From Anaerolineales bacterium (GTDB lineage Bacteria; Chloroflexota; Anaerolineae; Anaerolineales; RBG-16-64-43): DNA of 64,000 bases. Below are positions 53,210-63,042 of the stretch, piece by piece. The stretch is taken from contig JAFGKK010000088.1 in assembly GCA_016928575.1 (NCBI GenBank), forward strand, positions 19,808 to 83,807, read 5' to 3'. The position numbers and the translations under genes were made by a program. The notes beneath the pieces were generated by a model. It worked only from the letters and a program-made list of their open reading frames with translations, was not told where the DNA came from and made no database searches. Positions within the stretch are counted from its first letter, which is position 1, and each line of letters starts with the position of its first letter.

Positions 53210-56200
53210 ATGGAAAATTCCCACCTGACATCTTCGCCGAGCATGGACGAGCCGCAGACTCCGCGGGAGGAGGCGGCGCCTTCCGGGCAGACCGCACCCG
53301 GCGGGCTTCCGGAATCCTCCGCGGCGGCGGAAGCCCCGGCGGCCTTCGAACCCGCCCCGGCGCCGTCCCCCGAGGATCGTCCGCCTGCGCCTGAACCGCT
53401 TGCGCCCGCCCGCGCGGAAGCCGCGCCGGAATCCATTCCGCCGGCGCCGTCGGCGGAGCCGATTTACGCGGAACTGCCGCCGATCGACATCGGCGGGTTT
53501 GTAAAATCCCTTGTCCGGGAAATCTCCTCCTTCGTTCCGGAGCTGGCGCTCTGCCTGCTGATTGCGGCCGGCGTGTATTTCCGGTTCGCCGGCAACGACT
53601 GGAGCGAAGGGACCTTCCTCAATCCCGACGAACTGGGCGTGAACAACGTCGTCTCGGGGGTCGATATTCCCTCCAGCTTCGACGACTACTTCAACACCCG
53701 CAAATCCCCGCTGACCCCCTATCAGCTTTACGACGAAGCCGGCAATCCGACCGGCGCGGGGCCGGATCCGGGTTGGGTCTGGGGCCAGTGGCCGATCATC
53801 CTGATCCGCGCGGCCGCGGAAGGATTGACCTCCCTGCAGGAGGCCTTCGCCCCCGTGCTGGGAGGCGCCTGCGCCGAGGGGCAGGCCGAGCCGTGCGTAC
53901 CGGCGAAGATCGTCGACTTCACCCGCTACGGCGAGATCCGCCTTTTAGGCCGGTTTCTTTCCGCGCTGACCGACACCGTCACCCTGCTGTTCATCTTCCT
54001 GATCGGCGCGCGACTCTACGGCCGCCGGACGGGGTTGCTGGCGGCCGCGCTCAGCGCGCTGGCGGCGACGCAGATCCAGCAATCCCACTTCATGACGATC
54101 GACAACTTCGGCGTGATGTTCGCGGCGATGGCGATGTACGCGGCCGTGCGCGCCGCGCAAAAGGGCGGGTTCGGCTGGTATGCGCTGTTCGGTTGTTTTT
54201 ACGGCATGACGCTCGCCTCGCGCTCGAATTTCGCCCCCCTGGGCGCGATGATCCTGGTCGCCGTGATCATCGGCCAGTGGGAACGAATTAAAGCCGCCTT
54301 CGCCCCGCCGCCCGCGGAGGAGACGACGCCGGATTCCTCGGCCGCCGGCGAAACCGCCGCGCACAACCGGGAACCGTCGCAATCCCTTCAAAACGGAGCA
54401 CCAGCGGAAACCGGCGGCGGAGCGCCCAGGCTCTCCCCCTCCCTGCAGATCTTGATCCCGGTTGGGATGTTCGTGCTGGCGGTTGCGGCGACGGTCGTCT
54501 CCTTCCGCATCGCCCAGCCGATGGCTTTCCGGGAGGCTACCGGCGATACCGGCTTCTTCACCTTAAGCTTGAACCCGGACTGGATCTCGAAGATGGAATA
54601 CGCGGCCCAGGTTTCGGCGGGAACGGGCTACATCGCCGGATATCCGCCGGCGGAGCATTGGGCCAACCGGCCGGCGCTCATCACCCCCTTCCTGAGCATC
54701 GTCTTGTGGGGGATGGGCCTGCCGCTCGGGCTGGCCGCCTTCGGCGGGCTGATCTGGGCCGGAGTCCTTGCCTACCGGGGCGTGGATTCGGGCAAGCACG
54801 CCCTGCCGGTGCTGTTCGCCGGCGGCATGTTCCTGTTCCTGGGAACCCGCTGGGTCAAGGAGATGCGCTATTTCCTGGTCATCTACCCGTTCCTCTGCCT
54901 GCTGGCGGCCTGGGCGCTGTTGGAATTATGGAAATGGGCCGGACGTCACCGCGGGGGATGGCGCAAGGGGCTGGCCGGATCGGCGCTGGGAGTCGTGCTC
55001 CTAGGGACTCTCGCTTGGGCTTGGAATTTCAGCGCGATCTACCGTACGGAGAACACCCGCCTCGAAGCCTCGCGCTGGATGTACCAGAATTTTCCGGCCG
55101 CCTTCCGCTTGACCATGCGGCTGGATTCGGGCGAGATCTTCCAACAGGGCGCGAATTTCTACCAACAGCAGATCGGCGGCGAGCCGGCGGCGTTGAGCGT
55201 GCTTCCCGTGCACACGGGGACGGTGGAGCGGATCTCGCTTGGGTTCGTCAAGGACCTCGCCGAAGGCCCCGATTCGCTCTTGCACGTGGAGCTGTATGCG
55301 GAGCCGCCCGGCGAAGGGCCGCTGGCCTCGGCCGACATCCTCGTGCCCGCCGCCGCGGACGGGGACGGCCGCGGCGCGGGAATCGACGCGCCCTTCGGCC
55401 CGATCGTCCTCGAGCAAGGCCGGCGCTACCAGCTCTACGTCTCGGCCGCGCGCGGCGGGCCGTTCGAGGTGCGTGGGGCGTGGTTTGTCGACGAGGCCTG
55501 GGACGAAGGCTTGCCCTTCAACCTCGACGGCTTCGACGCCAATTTGTTGTTCGACCGTTCCAACGGCGCCCAAATGAACATCGAATGGCCCGACGTCGAA
55601 GAGAAGCGGCAGATGCTGATCGACAACCTCTCCCGGGCGGATTACGTCATCGTCCAAAGTCAGCGGCGGATCTGGAGCGTGTGCCGGATGCCGGCGGTGT
55701 ATCCGCTGACGATGGAATACTACCGGGCGTTGTTCGACGGCCGCCTCGGATTCGAGTTGGCGGCCGTGTTCCAGCATCCCTTCGCCTTCGGTCCGCTGCG
55801 GATCTCCGACCTGGCCGGGGCCGCCGCCTGGGGGAGCGATCCGGAACTGCCGGTGTTCAACCTCAATCCGCTGGCGGCGGAGGAATCCTTCAGCGTCTAC
55901 GACCACGCCCCGGTGTGGATCTTCCGCAAGAGCGGGGATTTTTCGCGCTCGAACGTCGAAGCGATCCTCGGCGCGGTCGACATCTCCCACGTGGTCAAGC
56001 AGGACGCCAGCCAACCCTTCGGCGTGCTGAACAACCTGATGCTGCCGCCGGAGCGGCTGGCCGAACAGCGGACCGGCGGGACCTGGTCGGACCTGTTTTC
56101 CTACGAGCGGATCTGGAATAAATATCCGGGCTTGGCGGCCGGGATGTGGTGGCTGTGGGCGGTGCTCACCGGCTGGGCGGCATTGCCGCTGGTCTCGATC

Positions 56201-58549
56201 GCCTTCGGCGGACTGCCGGATAAGGGCTACTCGCTCTCGCGGATCGCCGGCTGGTTGTTCACCGCCTGGGCCGCCTGGATGATGGCCAGCGCCCGCGTGC
56301 CTTTTACGGCCGGCACGATTACCGCGATCTGGCTGGCGGTGGCCGCCGCGGGAATCCTAGCCGCCTGGCGGGAGCGGGCCAAGTGGAAGGAATGGATCCA
56401 CGAGCATGGCAAGACCTGGCTGACGATGGAAGCCGTGTTCGCGGCGTTCTTCCTGTTCGACCTGGTTCTGCGGTTCGCCTACGGCGACCTGTGGCACCTG
56501 TGGACCGGCGGCGAGAAGCCGATGGATTTCTCCTACCTGAACGCGGTCCTTAAGAGCACCTCCTTCCCGCCCTACGACCCGTGGTTCTCCGGCGGCTACC
56601 TCAATTATTACTACTTCGGATTCGTGCTGGCGGCGATACCGATCAAAATGCTCGCGACGGTCCCCTCGATCGGCTACAACCTGGCTCTGCCCCTGCTCTT
56701 CGGAACGCTCGGCCTGGCCGCCTACGGAGTGGCTTGGAATCTGGCGGAGGGATTGCGGCGCAGGGGGACGGTCAGGATCTCGCCGGTGCTGGCGGGAATC
56801 GCCGGGGCGGTGATGCTGGCGGTGCTGGGAAATCTCGGCGAGGTGCGCTTCATCTGGAACGGCCTGCTCGGCCTGAGCGGGCTTTCCCTGCCCAAAGGCC
56901 TGCTGTTCGGGCTGGGGGATTTGCTTCACGCCGCTGCGGGCGCCTTCCGGATCCTCACCGGTCAGACCGTCTTCCCCGGCGGGATGAGCGAGTGGTATTG
57001 GAACGCCAGCCGCGCGATCCAGTTCCCGCCCGGGCCGAACGGAGAATTCGTGACCGACTGGTCGATCACCGAATTCCCGTTCTTCACCTTCCTCTATGCG
57101 GACCTGCACGCGCACCTGATCGCCATGCCGCTGATTGTGCTCGCGTTGGGGGGAACCCTGGCGATGGCGATGGCGCCGGAGCGCCTGAAGGACTGGCGGA
57201 CGGCTCTGCCGCTGGTCGGCCTCACTTCGCTCGCGATCGGCTCGCTGTGGCCGACCAACACCTGGAATTTTCCGGTGGCGCTCGCGCTGGCCCTGGTCGG
57301 GTTGGTTTTCGCCGGCGTCCTGATGCTGACGCGGGAGGGAAGGCTCCGGGATTGGCGGGGCTGGATCCGGATTTTGCTCCTGGGCGGCCTGATGACCGGG
57401 CTGTCGGTCTGGCTGTATCAGCCGTACTACGATTGGTACGCCGGGCAATCCTCGTTCACCTGGTGGGACGGACCGAAAACGCCGCTGGATTCCTACCTGG
57501 TGATCCACGGGCTGTTCATCTTCCTGGTCGTTTCCTACCTGGCCGTCCAGACCCGGGTTTGGTTCTCGCAGATCCGCGTCCCCTCGCGGGAGTGGTTTGA
57601 GAGCTGGTCCGGGCCGCTCTTCGCCGGCGCCGCGGCGCTCGCCGCCGCCGTGCTGATCCTGGCCGCGATCGGGCATCACGTCCTGGCGCTCTCCATCCCG
57701 CTGATCGCCTGGGCGGCGGTCCTCGGCCTGAGAAAGGATGCGGAGGACGAACACCGGCTGGTGCTGGGTCTGGCCGCGGTCAGCCTGGCGATCATCTGCC
57801 TGGTGGAGATCGTGGTCCTGCAATACGACAACGGCCGCCAGAACACGGTCTTCAAGTTTTACCTGCAGGCCTGGATCTACTTATCCATTATTTGCGGAGC
57901 GGCGCTGGCTTGGCTGGCGGCCCGGCTCGGATCGTGGCGGACGTGGCCGCGCCGGATCTGGATCGGCGCGCTGAGTCTACTGGTGCTGGCGGCGTTCTCC
58001 TACACCGTCTTCGGATCCTACTACCGCATCGTCGACCGGACGAGCGAGGACGCGCCGCGGAGCCTGGACGGCATGGCCTTCATGCCGTACACAACCTACA
58101 CCTTCATCGACGAGTACAGTTCCGGAACCTACAACCTGCAGGAGGTGTACGACGCCGTCCGCTGGCTGCAGGAGAACGTGCAGGGCTCGCCGGTGATCGT
58201 CCAATCCCCCTGGCCGCATTACCGCGGCGGGATGCCGTACACCATCTTCACCGGTTTGCCGAACGTGCTCGGGTGGAATTACCATCAGCGCCAGCAGCGC
58301 GGCTCGGTGGCGGATGCCTGGGTTTGGGAGCGCGATGCGGAGATCCAGGCCTTCTACGAAACCGAGGACCTGGCGGCGGCGCGGGCCTTCCTGGAAAGGT
58401 ACGACGTGAAATACGTCGTCGTCGGCCAGCTGGAGCGCGCCTACTACGCCGGGCCGGGCCTCGATAAATTCGACATCATGGCCGCAAGCGGCGAACTGAA
58501 GGTGGTGTTCTCGGAGGGGCAGACGGTGATTTACGAGGTTGTGACCTAA
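53210..58549 (+). CDS. Giant membrane protein: GT-C domain plus YYY (DUF2298) domain
   Basis: 1779 aa, unusually long for a bacterial membrane enzyme. Residues 1-95 are Pro/Ala/Glu-rich and probably disordered. Then a GT-C/PMT-like part: 'GTFLNPDELGVNNVV' (acidic loop), helices with 'GARLYGRRTGLLAAALSALAATQ', and 'MFLFLGTRWVKEMRYFLVIYPF'. From about residue 1000 a second helical part carries the YYY motifs: 'MDFSYLNAVLKSTSFPPYDPW', 'GGYLNYYYFGFVLA', 'DLHAHLIAMPL', 'NTVFKFYLQAWIYLS'. The C-terminal end has 'GLPNVLGWNYHQRQQRG'. DUF2298 is the domain known as Chlor_Arch_YYY; the fusion of a GT-C domain in front is less usual. Function unknown. Confidence 0.8.
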   Translation: MENSHLTSSPSMDEPQTPREEAAPSGQTAPGGLPESSAAAEAPAAFEPAPAPSPEDRPPAPEPLAPARAEAAPESIPPAPSAEPIYAELPPIDIGGFVKSLVREISSFVPELALCLLIAAGVYFRFAGNDWSEGTFLNPDELGVNNVVSGVDIPSSFDDYFNTRKSPLTPYQLYDEAGNPTGAGPDPGWVWGQWPIILIRAAAEGLTSLQEAFAPVLGGACAEGQAEPCVPAKIVDFTRYGEIRLLGRFLSALTDTVTLLFIFLIGARLYGRRTGLLAAALSALAATQIQQSHFMTIDNFGVMFAAMAMYAAVRAAQKGGFGWYALFGCFYGMTLASRSNFAPLGAMILVAVIIGQWERIKAAFAPPPAEETTPDSSAAGETAAHNREPSQSLQNGAPAETGGGAPRLSPSLQILIPVGMFVLAVAATVVSFRIAQPMAFREATGDTGFFTLSLNPDWISKMEYAAQVSAGTGYIAGYPPAEHWANRPALITPFLSIVLWGMGLPLGLAAFGGLIWAGVLAYRGVDSGKHALPVLFAGGMFLFLGTRWVKEMRYFLVIYPFLCLLAAWALLELWKWAGRHRGGWRKGLAGSALGVVLLGTLAWAWNFSAIYRTENTRLEASRWMYQNFPAAFRLTMRLDSGEIFQQGANFYQQQIGGEPAALSVLPVHTGTVERISLGFVKDLAEGPDSLLHVELYAEPPGEGPLASADILVPAAADGDGRGAGIDAPFGPIVLEQGRRYQLYVSAARGGPFEVRGAWFVDEAWDEGLPFNLDGFDANLLFDRSNGAQMNIEWPDVEEKRQMLIDNLSRADYVIVQSQRRIWSVCRMPAVYPLTMEYYRALFDGRLGFELAAVFQHPFAFGPLRISDLAGAAAWGSDPELPVFNLNPLAAEESFSVYDHAPVWIFRKSGDFSRSNVEAILGAVDISHVVKQDASQPFGVLNNLMLPPERLAEQRTGGTWSDLFSYERIWNKYPGLAAGMWWLWAVLTGWAALPLVSIAFGGLPDKGYSLSRIAGWLFTAWAAWMMASARVPFTAGTITAIWLAVAAAGILAAWRERAKWKEWIHEHGKTWLTMEAVFAAFFLFDLVLRFAYGDLWHLWTGGEKPMDFSYLNAVLKSTSFPPYDPWFSGGYLNYYYFGFVLAAIPIKMLATVPSIGYNLALPLLFGTLGLAAYGVAWNLAEGLRRRGTVRISPVLAGIAGAVMLAVLGNLGEVRFIWNGLLGLSGLSLPKGLLFGLGDLLHAAAGAFRILTGQTVFPGGMSEWYWNASRAIQFPPGPNGEFVTDWSITEFPFFTFLYADLHAHLIAMPLIVLALGGTLAMAMAPERLKDWRTALPLVGLTSLAIGSLWPTNTWNFPVALALALVGLVFAGVLMLTREGRLRDWRGWIRILLLGGLMTGLSVWLYQPYYDWYAGQSSFTWWDGPKTPLDSYLVIHGLFIFLVVSYLAVQTRVWFSQIRVPSREWFESWSGPLFAGAAALAAAVLILAAIGHHVLALSIPLIAWAAVLGLRKDAEDEHRLVLGLAAVSLAIICLVEIVVLQYDNGRQNTVFKFYLQAWIYLSIICGAALAWLAARLGSWRTWPRRIWIGALSLLVLAAFSYTVFGSYYRIVDRTSEDAPRSLDGMAFMPYTTYTFIDEYSSGTYNLQEVYDAVRWLQENVQGSPVIVQSPWPHYRGGMPYTIFTGLPNVLGWNYHQRQQRGSVADAWVWERDAEIQAFYETEDLAAARAFLERYDVKYVVVGQLERAYYAGPGLDKFDIMAASGELKVVFSEGQTVIYEVVT

Positions 58550-58574
58550 TCCATCCTCTCCTACCTCTCCCCGG

Positions 58575-58615
58575 CCCTCTCCCCCCTCCCCGTATCACGG
58601 GGAGGGGGGAGAGGG
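58575..58615. repeat. Perfect palindrome between the two YYY genes, copy 4
   Basis: 19-bp arms (58575-58593 and 58597-58615) with a 3-base loop ATC. It lies 25 bases after the stop of the fusion gene and before the next start; purine-rich right arm like the other palindromes. Confidence 0.8.
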
Positions 58616-58660
58616 TGTAGGGTGAGGGGGAAGGGGATGGCACGAGGAGCCGTCGCACCG

Positions 58661-61276
58661 ATGACCTTTTTCGAAGGCGCAGGTTACTTTCTCCGCTGGT
58701 GGGCTTCCACGCTGATCCTCGGGCTGGCGCTGTGGCCGATTGTCTTCCAGTGCCTAAAGCGGCTCCCCGACCGCGGCTGGTCCTTCGCGCGGATGGCCGG
58801 AATTCTCTTCACCGGATATTTCTTCTGGTTGGGCTGTTGGCTGAAGCTGTGGACCAACGGCGCGGGCGCCGTGTGGCTGTGCGCCGCGGCGCTGTTCCTG
58901 GCGGGGACGGCCTGGGCGCACTACCGCGGCGCCGATCCGTGGCGTTGGCTGAGGGACCATTTCCGCGAGGCGCTGTTCACCGAAGCCGTATTCTTTATCC
59001 TGCTCGCCGGACTCACCTGGATCCGCAGTTACGACGCCGGCGCGACCCACACCGAGCGGCCGATGGACCTGGCGTTCCTCAACGCCATCCTGCGCTCCGA
59101 ATATTTCCCGCCGAACGATCCCTGGCTTTCGGGATACGCGATCTCCTACTACCACTTCGGCTACATCCTCACCGGCATGCTGGCCAAGATCACCGGCATC
59201 GCCGGCGGCGTCGCCTTCAGCTTGGGGGTGACGGGCAGCCTGAGCATGGCCGGGCTCGGCGCCTATGGAATCCTGCGCAACGTCCTGTTGTTGAAGGCGC
59301 AGTCGCAGGAAGAGGCGGATCCCGTCCCCGCGGCGCCTCCGGAATCCGGCGCCCCCGGCACGGCTTGGCGCAAAGCGGCCGGTTTATGGACCTCGCACTG
59401 CCTGTGGTGGCCGCTGATGGCGCCGTTCACGTTGTTGTTCCTGGGGAACTTCGAAGGCGGTTTGGAGATTCTCTACGCCCAACACGTCGGATGGGACGCA
59501 AATTGGGAAGCGGGCAGGCGGAATTTTTGGACGGAACTCGACATCGAGGACATCAACTCGCCGCCGATCGGCGAGCGAAGCCTGACGCCCAACCGCTCGC
59601 CGTGGTGGTGGTGGGCGGCGTCGCGGGTCGTCAACGACCGCGCGCTCTCCAGGGATCCGGCCCGGCCGGGGGCGCACATCGAGGTCATCGACGAGTTTCC
59701 GGCGTTCTCGTTCGTCATCGGCGACATGCACCCGCACGTGATGGCGCTCCCGTTCCTGCTGTTGGCCGCGGCGGTGGTGCTGGAAACCCTCTTGCGCGGC
59801 GGCGGCGCGCTGGAGGATTCGGCCGCCGAGCGCCGGACGTTCGCCGCCTTCAGCGCGCTTGCCTTCGGGAGCCTGCTGTTCCTCAACACCTGGGACATCC
59901 TGATCTTCGGGATGGCGGCGGCCGCCGGCTGGTTCGGATGGAAGATGAGCCGGAAGGAATTGGCGTTCGGCCCGTTCTCCGGATGGAAGGCTTACCTCGC
60001 CCGCTGGGCGCTGATCGGTGCGGCCGCGGTGGCGCTGTTCGTCCCCTTCCTGATCGGCTTCTCTTCCCAGGCCGGCGGGATCCTGCCCAACGTCCTGTTC
60101 CCCACCAAGGGCGGTCAACATTTTGTCATGTTCGGGACCCTCTTCATCCCGTTGTTCGCCTGGATCATTCTGGAAATACACGGGCGGGACCGGCGCTGGG
60201 ATTGGAAGAACGGGCTGACCTTGGCCGGAATCGGGATCGCCGTCCTGGTCGCCGGCTCGCTGATGCTGGGGTTCAGCATCGCGCTGGATCCGACTGTGGT
60301 GATGAGCCTGGCGGACGTGCTGGGCGGCTACGGCGCGGTCGATGCGCTCTCGGCCGTCCTGATGCGCCGGATCGCCGATCCGTGGGCGACCCTGCTTCCC
60401 CTGCTGTTGATCGCTTCCGCGCTGGCGGCGCTGTTCGGTTGGATCCGCCGGCCCGGCGCGGACGCGGCGGGGGACCCGGTGCCCGGGGAGCAATCCGCTC
60501 CCGGGGGCGGGGTTTGGGCGGAGGCTTTCCTGTTGATCCTCGTCTTCTGGGGGGCGCTCCTCGCCCTCGGGCCGGAGTATTTCTACCTGCGTGATTTCTT
60601 CGGCGGGCGGATGAACACCGTGTTCAAATTCTACTTCCAGGCCTGGGCCTTCCTCAGCCTCCCGGCGGCTTACGGAGCGGTGCGGCTGACGCAGGCGCTC
60701 CGGGAAAAATCGGCCTCGGCTTCGCGCCGCAGATACGCCGCCGCCGCTTCGGCCGCCGTCTTCGCCGCCCTGATCGCGGGGTCGGTTTACTTTCCCATGG
60801 CGGTGTGGACCAAAACCCGCAGCGAGAATTATTCCGACGAGCCGACGCTCGACGCCTCGGCCTACCTGCGCGACGCGCATCCGGCGGACGCTGCGGCGAT
60901 CGCGTGGATCCGTCAAAACATCCACGACAACGGACCGTTGGTCGAGGCGGTCGGCAACGACTACGATGAATATGCGGCGCGCGTGTCCACGCATACCGGC
61001 ATCCCGGGCCTGCTCGGCTGGATCGGGCACGAAGACCAGTGGCGCGGCACGCGCGCGATCCACGCCCCGCGGATCGCGGACGTCGAACAGCTCTACCGGA
61101 CGACGGATTGGTACGGCGCGCAGGAGATTCTGGACCGCTATGGAATTCGCTATGTGTACTTCGGGCCGCTCGAGGAGCGGCTGTATGGCACCCGCGGGCT
61201 GGAAAAGTTCCGCCTGCACCTGAACGTGATCTACGAGGCGGACGGCGTGATCATCTTCGAAAGGGGCCGACCATGA
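58661..61276 (+). CDS. YYY-like (DUF2298-related) membrane protein
   Basis: About 871 aa with 15 or so helices. The start 58661 ('MTFFEGAGYFLRWW') fits the family; ATG 58637 or 58622 would add residues that lie in the palindrome region. Motifs parallel to the fusion protein: 'MDLAFLNAILRSEYFPPNDPW', 'SGYAISYYHFGYILTGM', 'GDMHPHVMALPFLLL', 'GGRMNTVFKFYFQAWAFLSL', and C-terminal 'GIPGLLGWIGHEDQWRG'. So it is a paralog of the second half of the previous gene. The triple-Tyr motif is 'SYYHF' here rather than 'YYYF'. Function unknown. Stop overlaps the next start. Confidence 0.82.
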   Translation: MTFFEGAGYFLRWWASTLILGLALWPIVFQCLKRLPDRGWSFARMAGILFTGYFFWLGCWLKLWTNGAGAVWLCAAALFLAGTAWAHYRGADPWRWLRDHFREALFTEAVFFILLAGLTWIRSYDAGATHTERPMDLAFLNAILRSEYFPPNDPWLSGYAISYYHFGYILTGMLAKITGIAGGVAFSLGVTGSLSMAGLGAYGILRNVLLLKAQSQEEADPVPAAPPESGAPGTAWRKAAGLWTSHCLWWPLMAPFTLLFLGNFEGGLEILYAQHVGWDANWEAGRRNFWTELDIEDINSPPIGERSLTPNRSPWWWWAASRVVNDRALSRDPARPGAHIEVIDEFPAFSFVIGDMHPHVMALPFLLLAAAVVLETLLRGGGALEDSAAERRTFAAFSALAFGSLLFLNTWDILIFGMAAAAGWFGWKMSRKELAFGPFSGWKAYLARWALIGAAAVALFVPFLIGFSSQAGGILPNVLFPTKGGQHFVMFGTLFIPLFAWIILEIHGRDRRWDWKNGLTLAGIGIAVLVAGSLMLGFSIALDPTVVMSLADVLGGYGAVDALSAVLMRRIADPWATLLPLLLIASALAALFGWIRRPGADAAGDPVPGEQSAPGGGVWAEAFLLILVFWGALLALGPEYFYLRDFFGGRMNTVFKFYFQAWAFLSLPAAYGAVRLTQALREKSASASRRRYAAAASAAVFAALIAGSVYFPMAVWTKTRSENYSDEPTLDASAYLRDAHPADAAAIAWIRQNIHDNGPLVEAVGNDYDEYAARVSTHTGIPGLLGWIGHEDQWRGTRAIHAPRIADVEQLYRTTDWYGAQEILDRYGIRYVYFGPLEERLYGTRGLEKFRLHLNVIYEADGVIIFERGRP

Positions 61277-63042
61277 AACTGCGCGGCACGGTCGATGCGT
61301 TTCTTGAAAAATTCGATCTGCCCCTCTACGGCGCGCTTTTTCTAGCGGCCTTGTTGCTGAGGCTTTCCGCCATCGAAGCCGCGCCGCTGAGCGAACGGGA
61401 GGCGGTGGAAGCCTGGGGCGCCTTGAACCTCCTGCGCGGGCAGGCCTCCTCCTCGGTCAGCGCGCTGTTTTCCTCGCTCACCGCCGGCCTGCTGTTCCTC
61501 GCCGGCCCCTCGCAATGGGCGCCGAGGATCCTCCCGGCGCTGGCCGGCGCGCTGTGCGTGTTTCTGCCGCGCCTGCTGAAGGACGAGCGCGGGCGGCTCG
61601 AGGCGTTCCTGGCCGCGCTGTTCCTCGCGCTCTCGCCCTCGCTGTGGGCGGCTTCTACGACGGCCGGCGGGGCGGCGCTCGGCTTCCTCGCCGCCGCGGT
61701 TGGCATCTTCTACCTGCGCGCGCCCGCCCGCACGCCGCTGAGGAGCGGGTTGATCCTTGGCGTTGCGGCGGCTTCCGGACCGGTCGGGTGGAGCGGGTTG
61801 GCGATCGCGGCGGCCGCGCTTTCGGCCGATTGGTTTCTGCGGATCTCGCAATCCGGCGCCGGGGAGTCGCAGGAGGAATTCCCGCTCCGCAGGCCGTTCG
61901 CCGAATTCCTGGAGTCGCGCAGCGGCCCGGCCGGGTTCCTGGCCGGGCTGGCCGCCGGAGGAACAGGATTGTTTTTCTTCCCGCGCGGCTTGGGGGCGCT
62001 GGCGGCCGGTGCGGGCGATTGGCTCTCGGCGTTCCTTTCCGGCTGGCCGCCGATCCTCGAAACAATTCTGCTCTTCTTCGCCTACGAGCCCGCGGCGCTG
62101 GTGTTCGGCGTGGCCGGGCTCTTCCTCCTGTGGAAAGGTCTGCTCGCGGCCGAGGACCGCTTTTGGGGGCTGTTCGCCGCCGTTGCCGCGGCGTGGGCGA
62201 TGCTCCGCGCGGCGGCCTTCCCGCAGGAAGCGCTGTGGATCCTTCTGCCGCTGGCGATCCTCGCCGCGCGCGTGATCCGCCGGGCGCTGGAATCCGTTGT
62301 CCTCGCGGAACGGCCGGTGTTTCTCGCGGCGCAGGTTTTCGCCGTCCTTGCCCTGGCGGCTTTCTCCTTTTTAGAGATGGCGGCGTTCCACAATCTGGCT
62401 GAGCGGAGTCCCGCGGAAGCCTGGGCGCATTTGGCCCTGGCTCTGCTTGGGTTGATCGCCGGCTTGCTGGCGGGTGCGCTGTTCACCGAAAACTGGGGCA
62501 AGGATTGGAGTCAGTCGCTCCCGGGATTGGCGCTGGCCTGGGCGGGGATCCTCCTGGCGGCCCAAGCCGGCGCGGGCTGGAATGCGGTCCACATCCGGCG
62601 CGCTTCGGCAAACGAGCCGTGGCGGACGGAGGCCGCGACGGCGGATCTTCTGCGCCTGCGCGAAGAACTCGAGCTGATCTCCGAGCGGCAGACCGGCGTG
62701 GAGGATGAACTGCGGGTGGTCGTCCTCGGGCCGGAAGAATCCGCGCTCGGCTGGGAGCTCGTGGGATACGGCGCGGTGGAATACGCGGATTCGCTGGACG
62801 CGCTGGCGGCGCCGGCGGTCCTGATCGCCCCGTACGCGGAATATTCCGACGGCACGGTTGCCGCCCCGCGATTGACGGCGGTCTACCGCGGGCAATCGTT
62901 CGCGGCCTTCGAGAGCCGCGGCTGGTACGGCTGGCCGCCCGATTTCTTCGGCTGGCTGTTCTACCGCGAAGGGCCGGTACAGCAGGGGAAGTGGATTCTC
63001 TGGGTCCGGGAGGATATCCTCATCCCGGAAGCGGCCGGGTAA
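61273..63042 (+). CDS. GT-C-like membrane protein of the YYY cluster
   Basis: 589 aa with about 11 hydrophobic helices, ATG 61273 coupled to the preceding stop (ATGA). It begins with a helix after 'FLEKFDLPLYG', then 'LSEREAVEAWGALNLLRG', which takes the place of the acidic loop of GT-C enzymes with Glu kept, and 'LFLAGPSQWAPRILPALAGAL', 'FLALSPSLWAAST'. The C-terminal 110 residues form a soluble domain ('ELRVVVLGPEESALGWEL'). Similar to a group of proteins found next to YYY genes in archaea and Chloroflexi. Function unknown. End of the series. Confidence 0.72.
   Translation: MKLRGTVDAFLEKFDLPLYGALFLAALLLRLSAIEAAPLSEREAVEAWGALNLLRGQASSSVSALFSSLTAGLLFLAGPSQWAPRILPALAGALCVFLPRLLKDERGRLEAFLAALFLALSPSLWAASTTAGGAALGFLAAAVGIFYLRAPARTPLRSGLILGVAAASGPVGWSGLAIAAAALSADWFLRISQSGAGESQEEFPLRRPFAEFLESRSGPAGFLAGLAAGGTGLFFFPRGLGALAAGAGDWLSAFLSGWPPILETILLFFAYEPAALVFGVAGLFLLWKGLLAAEDRFWGLFAAVAAAWAMLRAAAFPQEALWILLPLAILAARVIRRALESVVLAERPVFLAAQVFAVLALAAFSFLEMAAFHNLAERSPAEAWAHLALALLGLIAGLLAGALFTENWGKDWSQSLPGLALAWAGILLAAQAGAGWNAVHIRRASANEPWRTEAATADLLRLREELELISERQTGVEDELRVVVLGPEESALGWELVGYGAVEYADSLDALAAPAVLIAPYAEYSDGTVAAPRLTAVYRGQSFAAFESRGWYGWPPDFFGWLFYREGPVQQGKWILWVREDILIPEAAG

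Noticed and set aside
49496..53224. 1242-aa minus-strand ORF
   Set aside because: Composition is that of an antisense shadow (Arg, His, Gln, Gly-rich) of the GT4 and GT39-like genes in GC-rich DNA.
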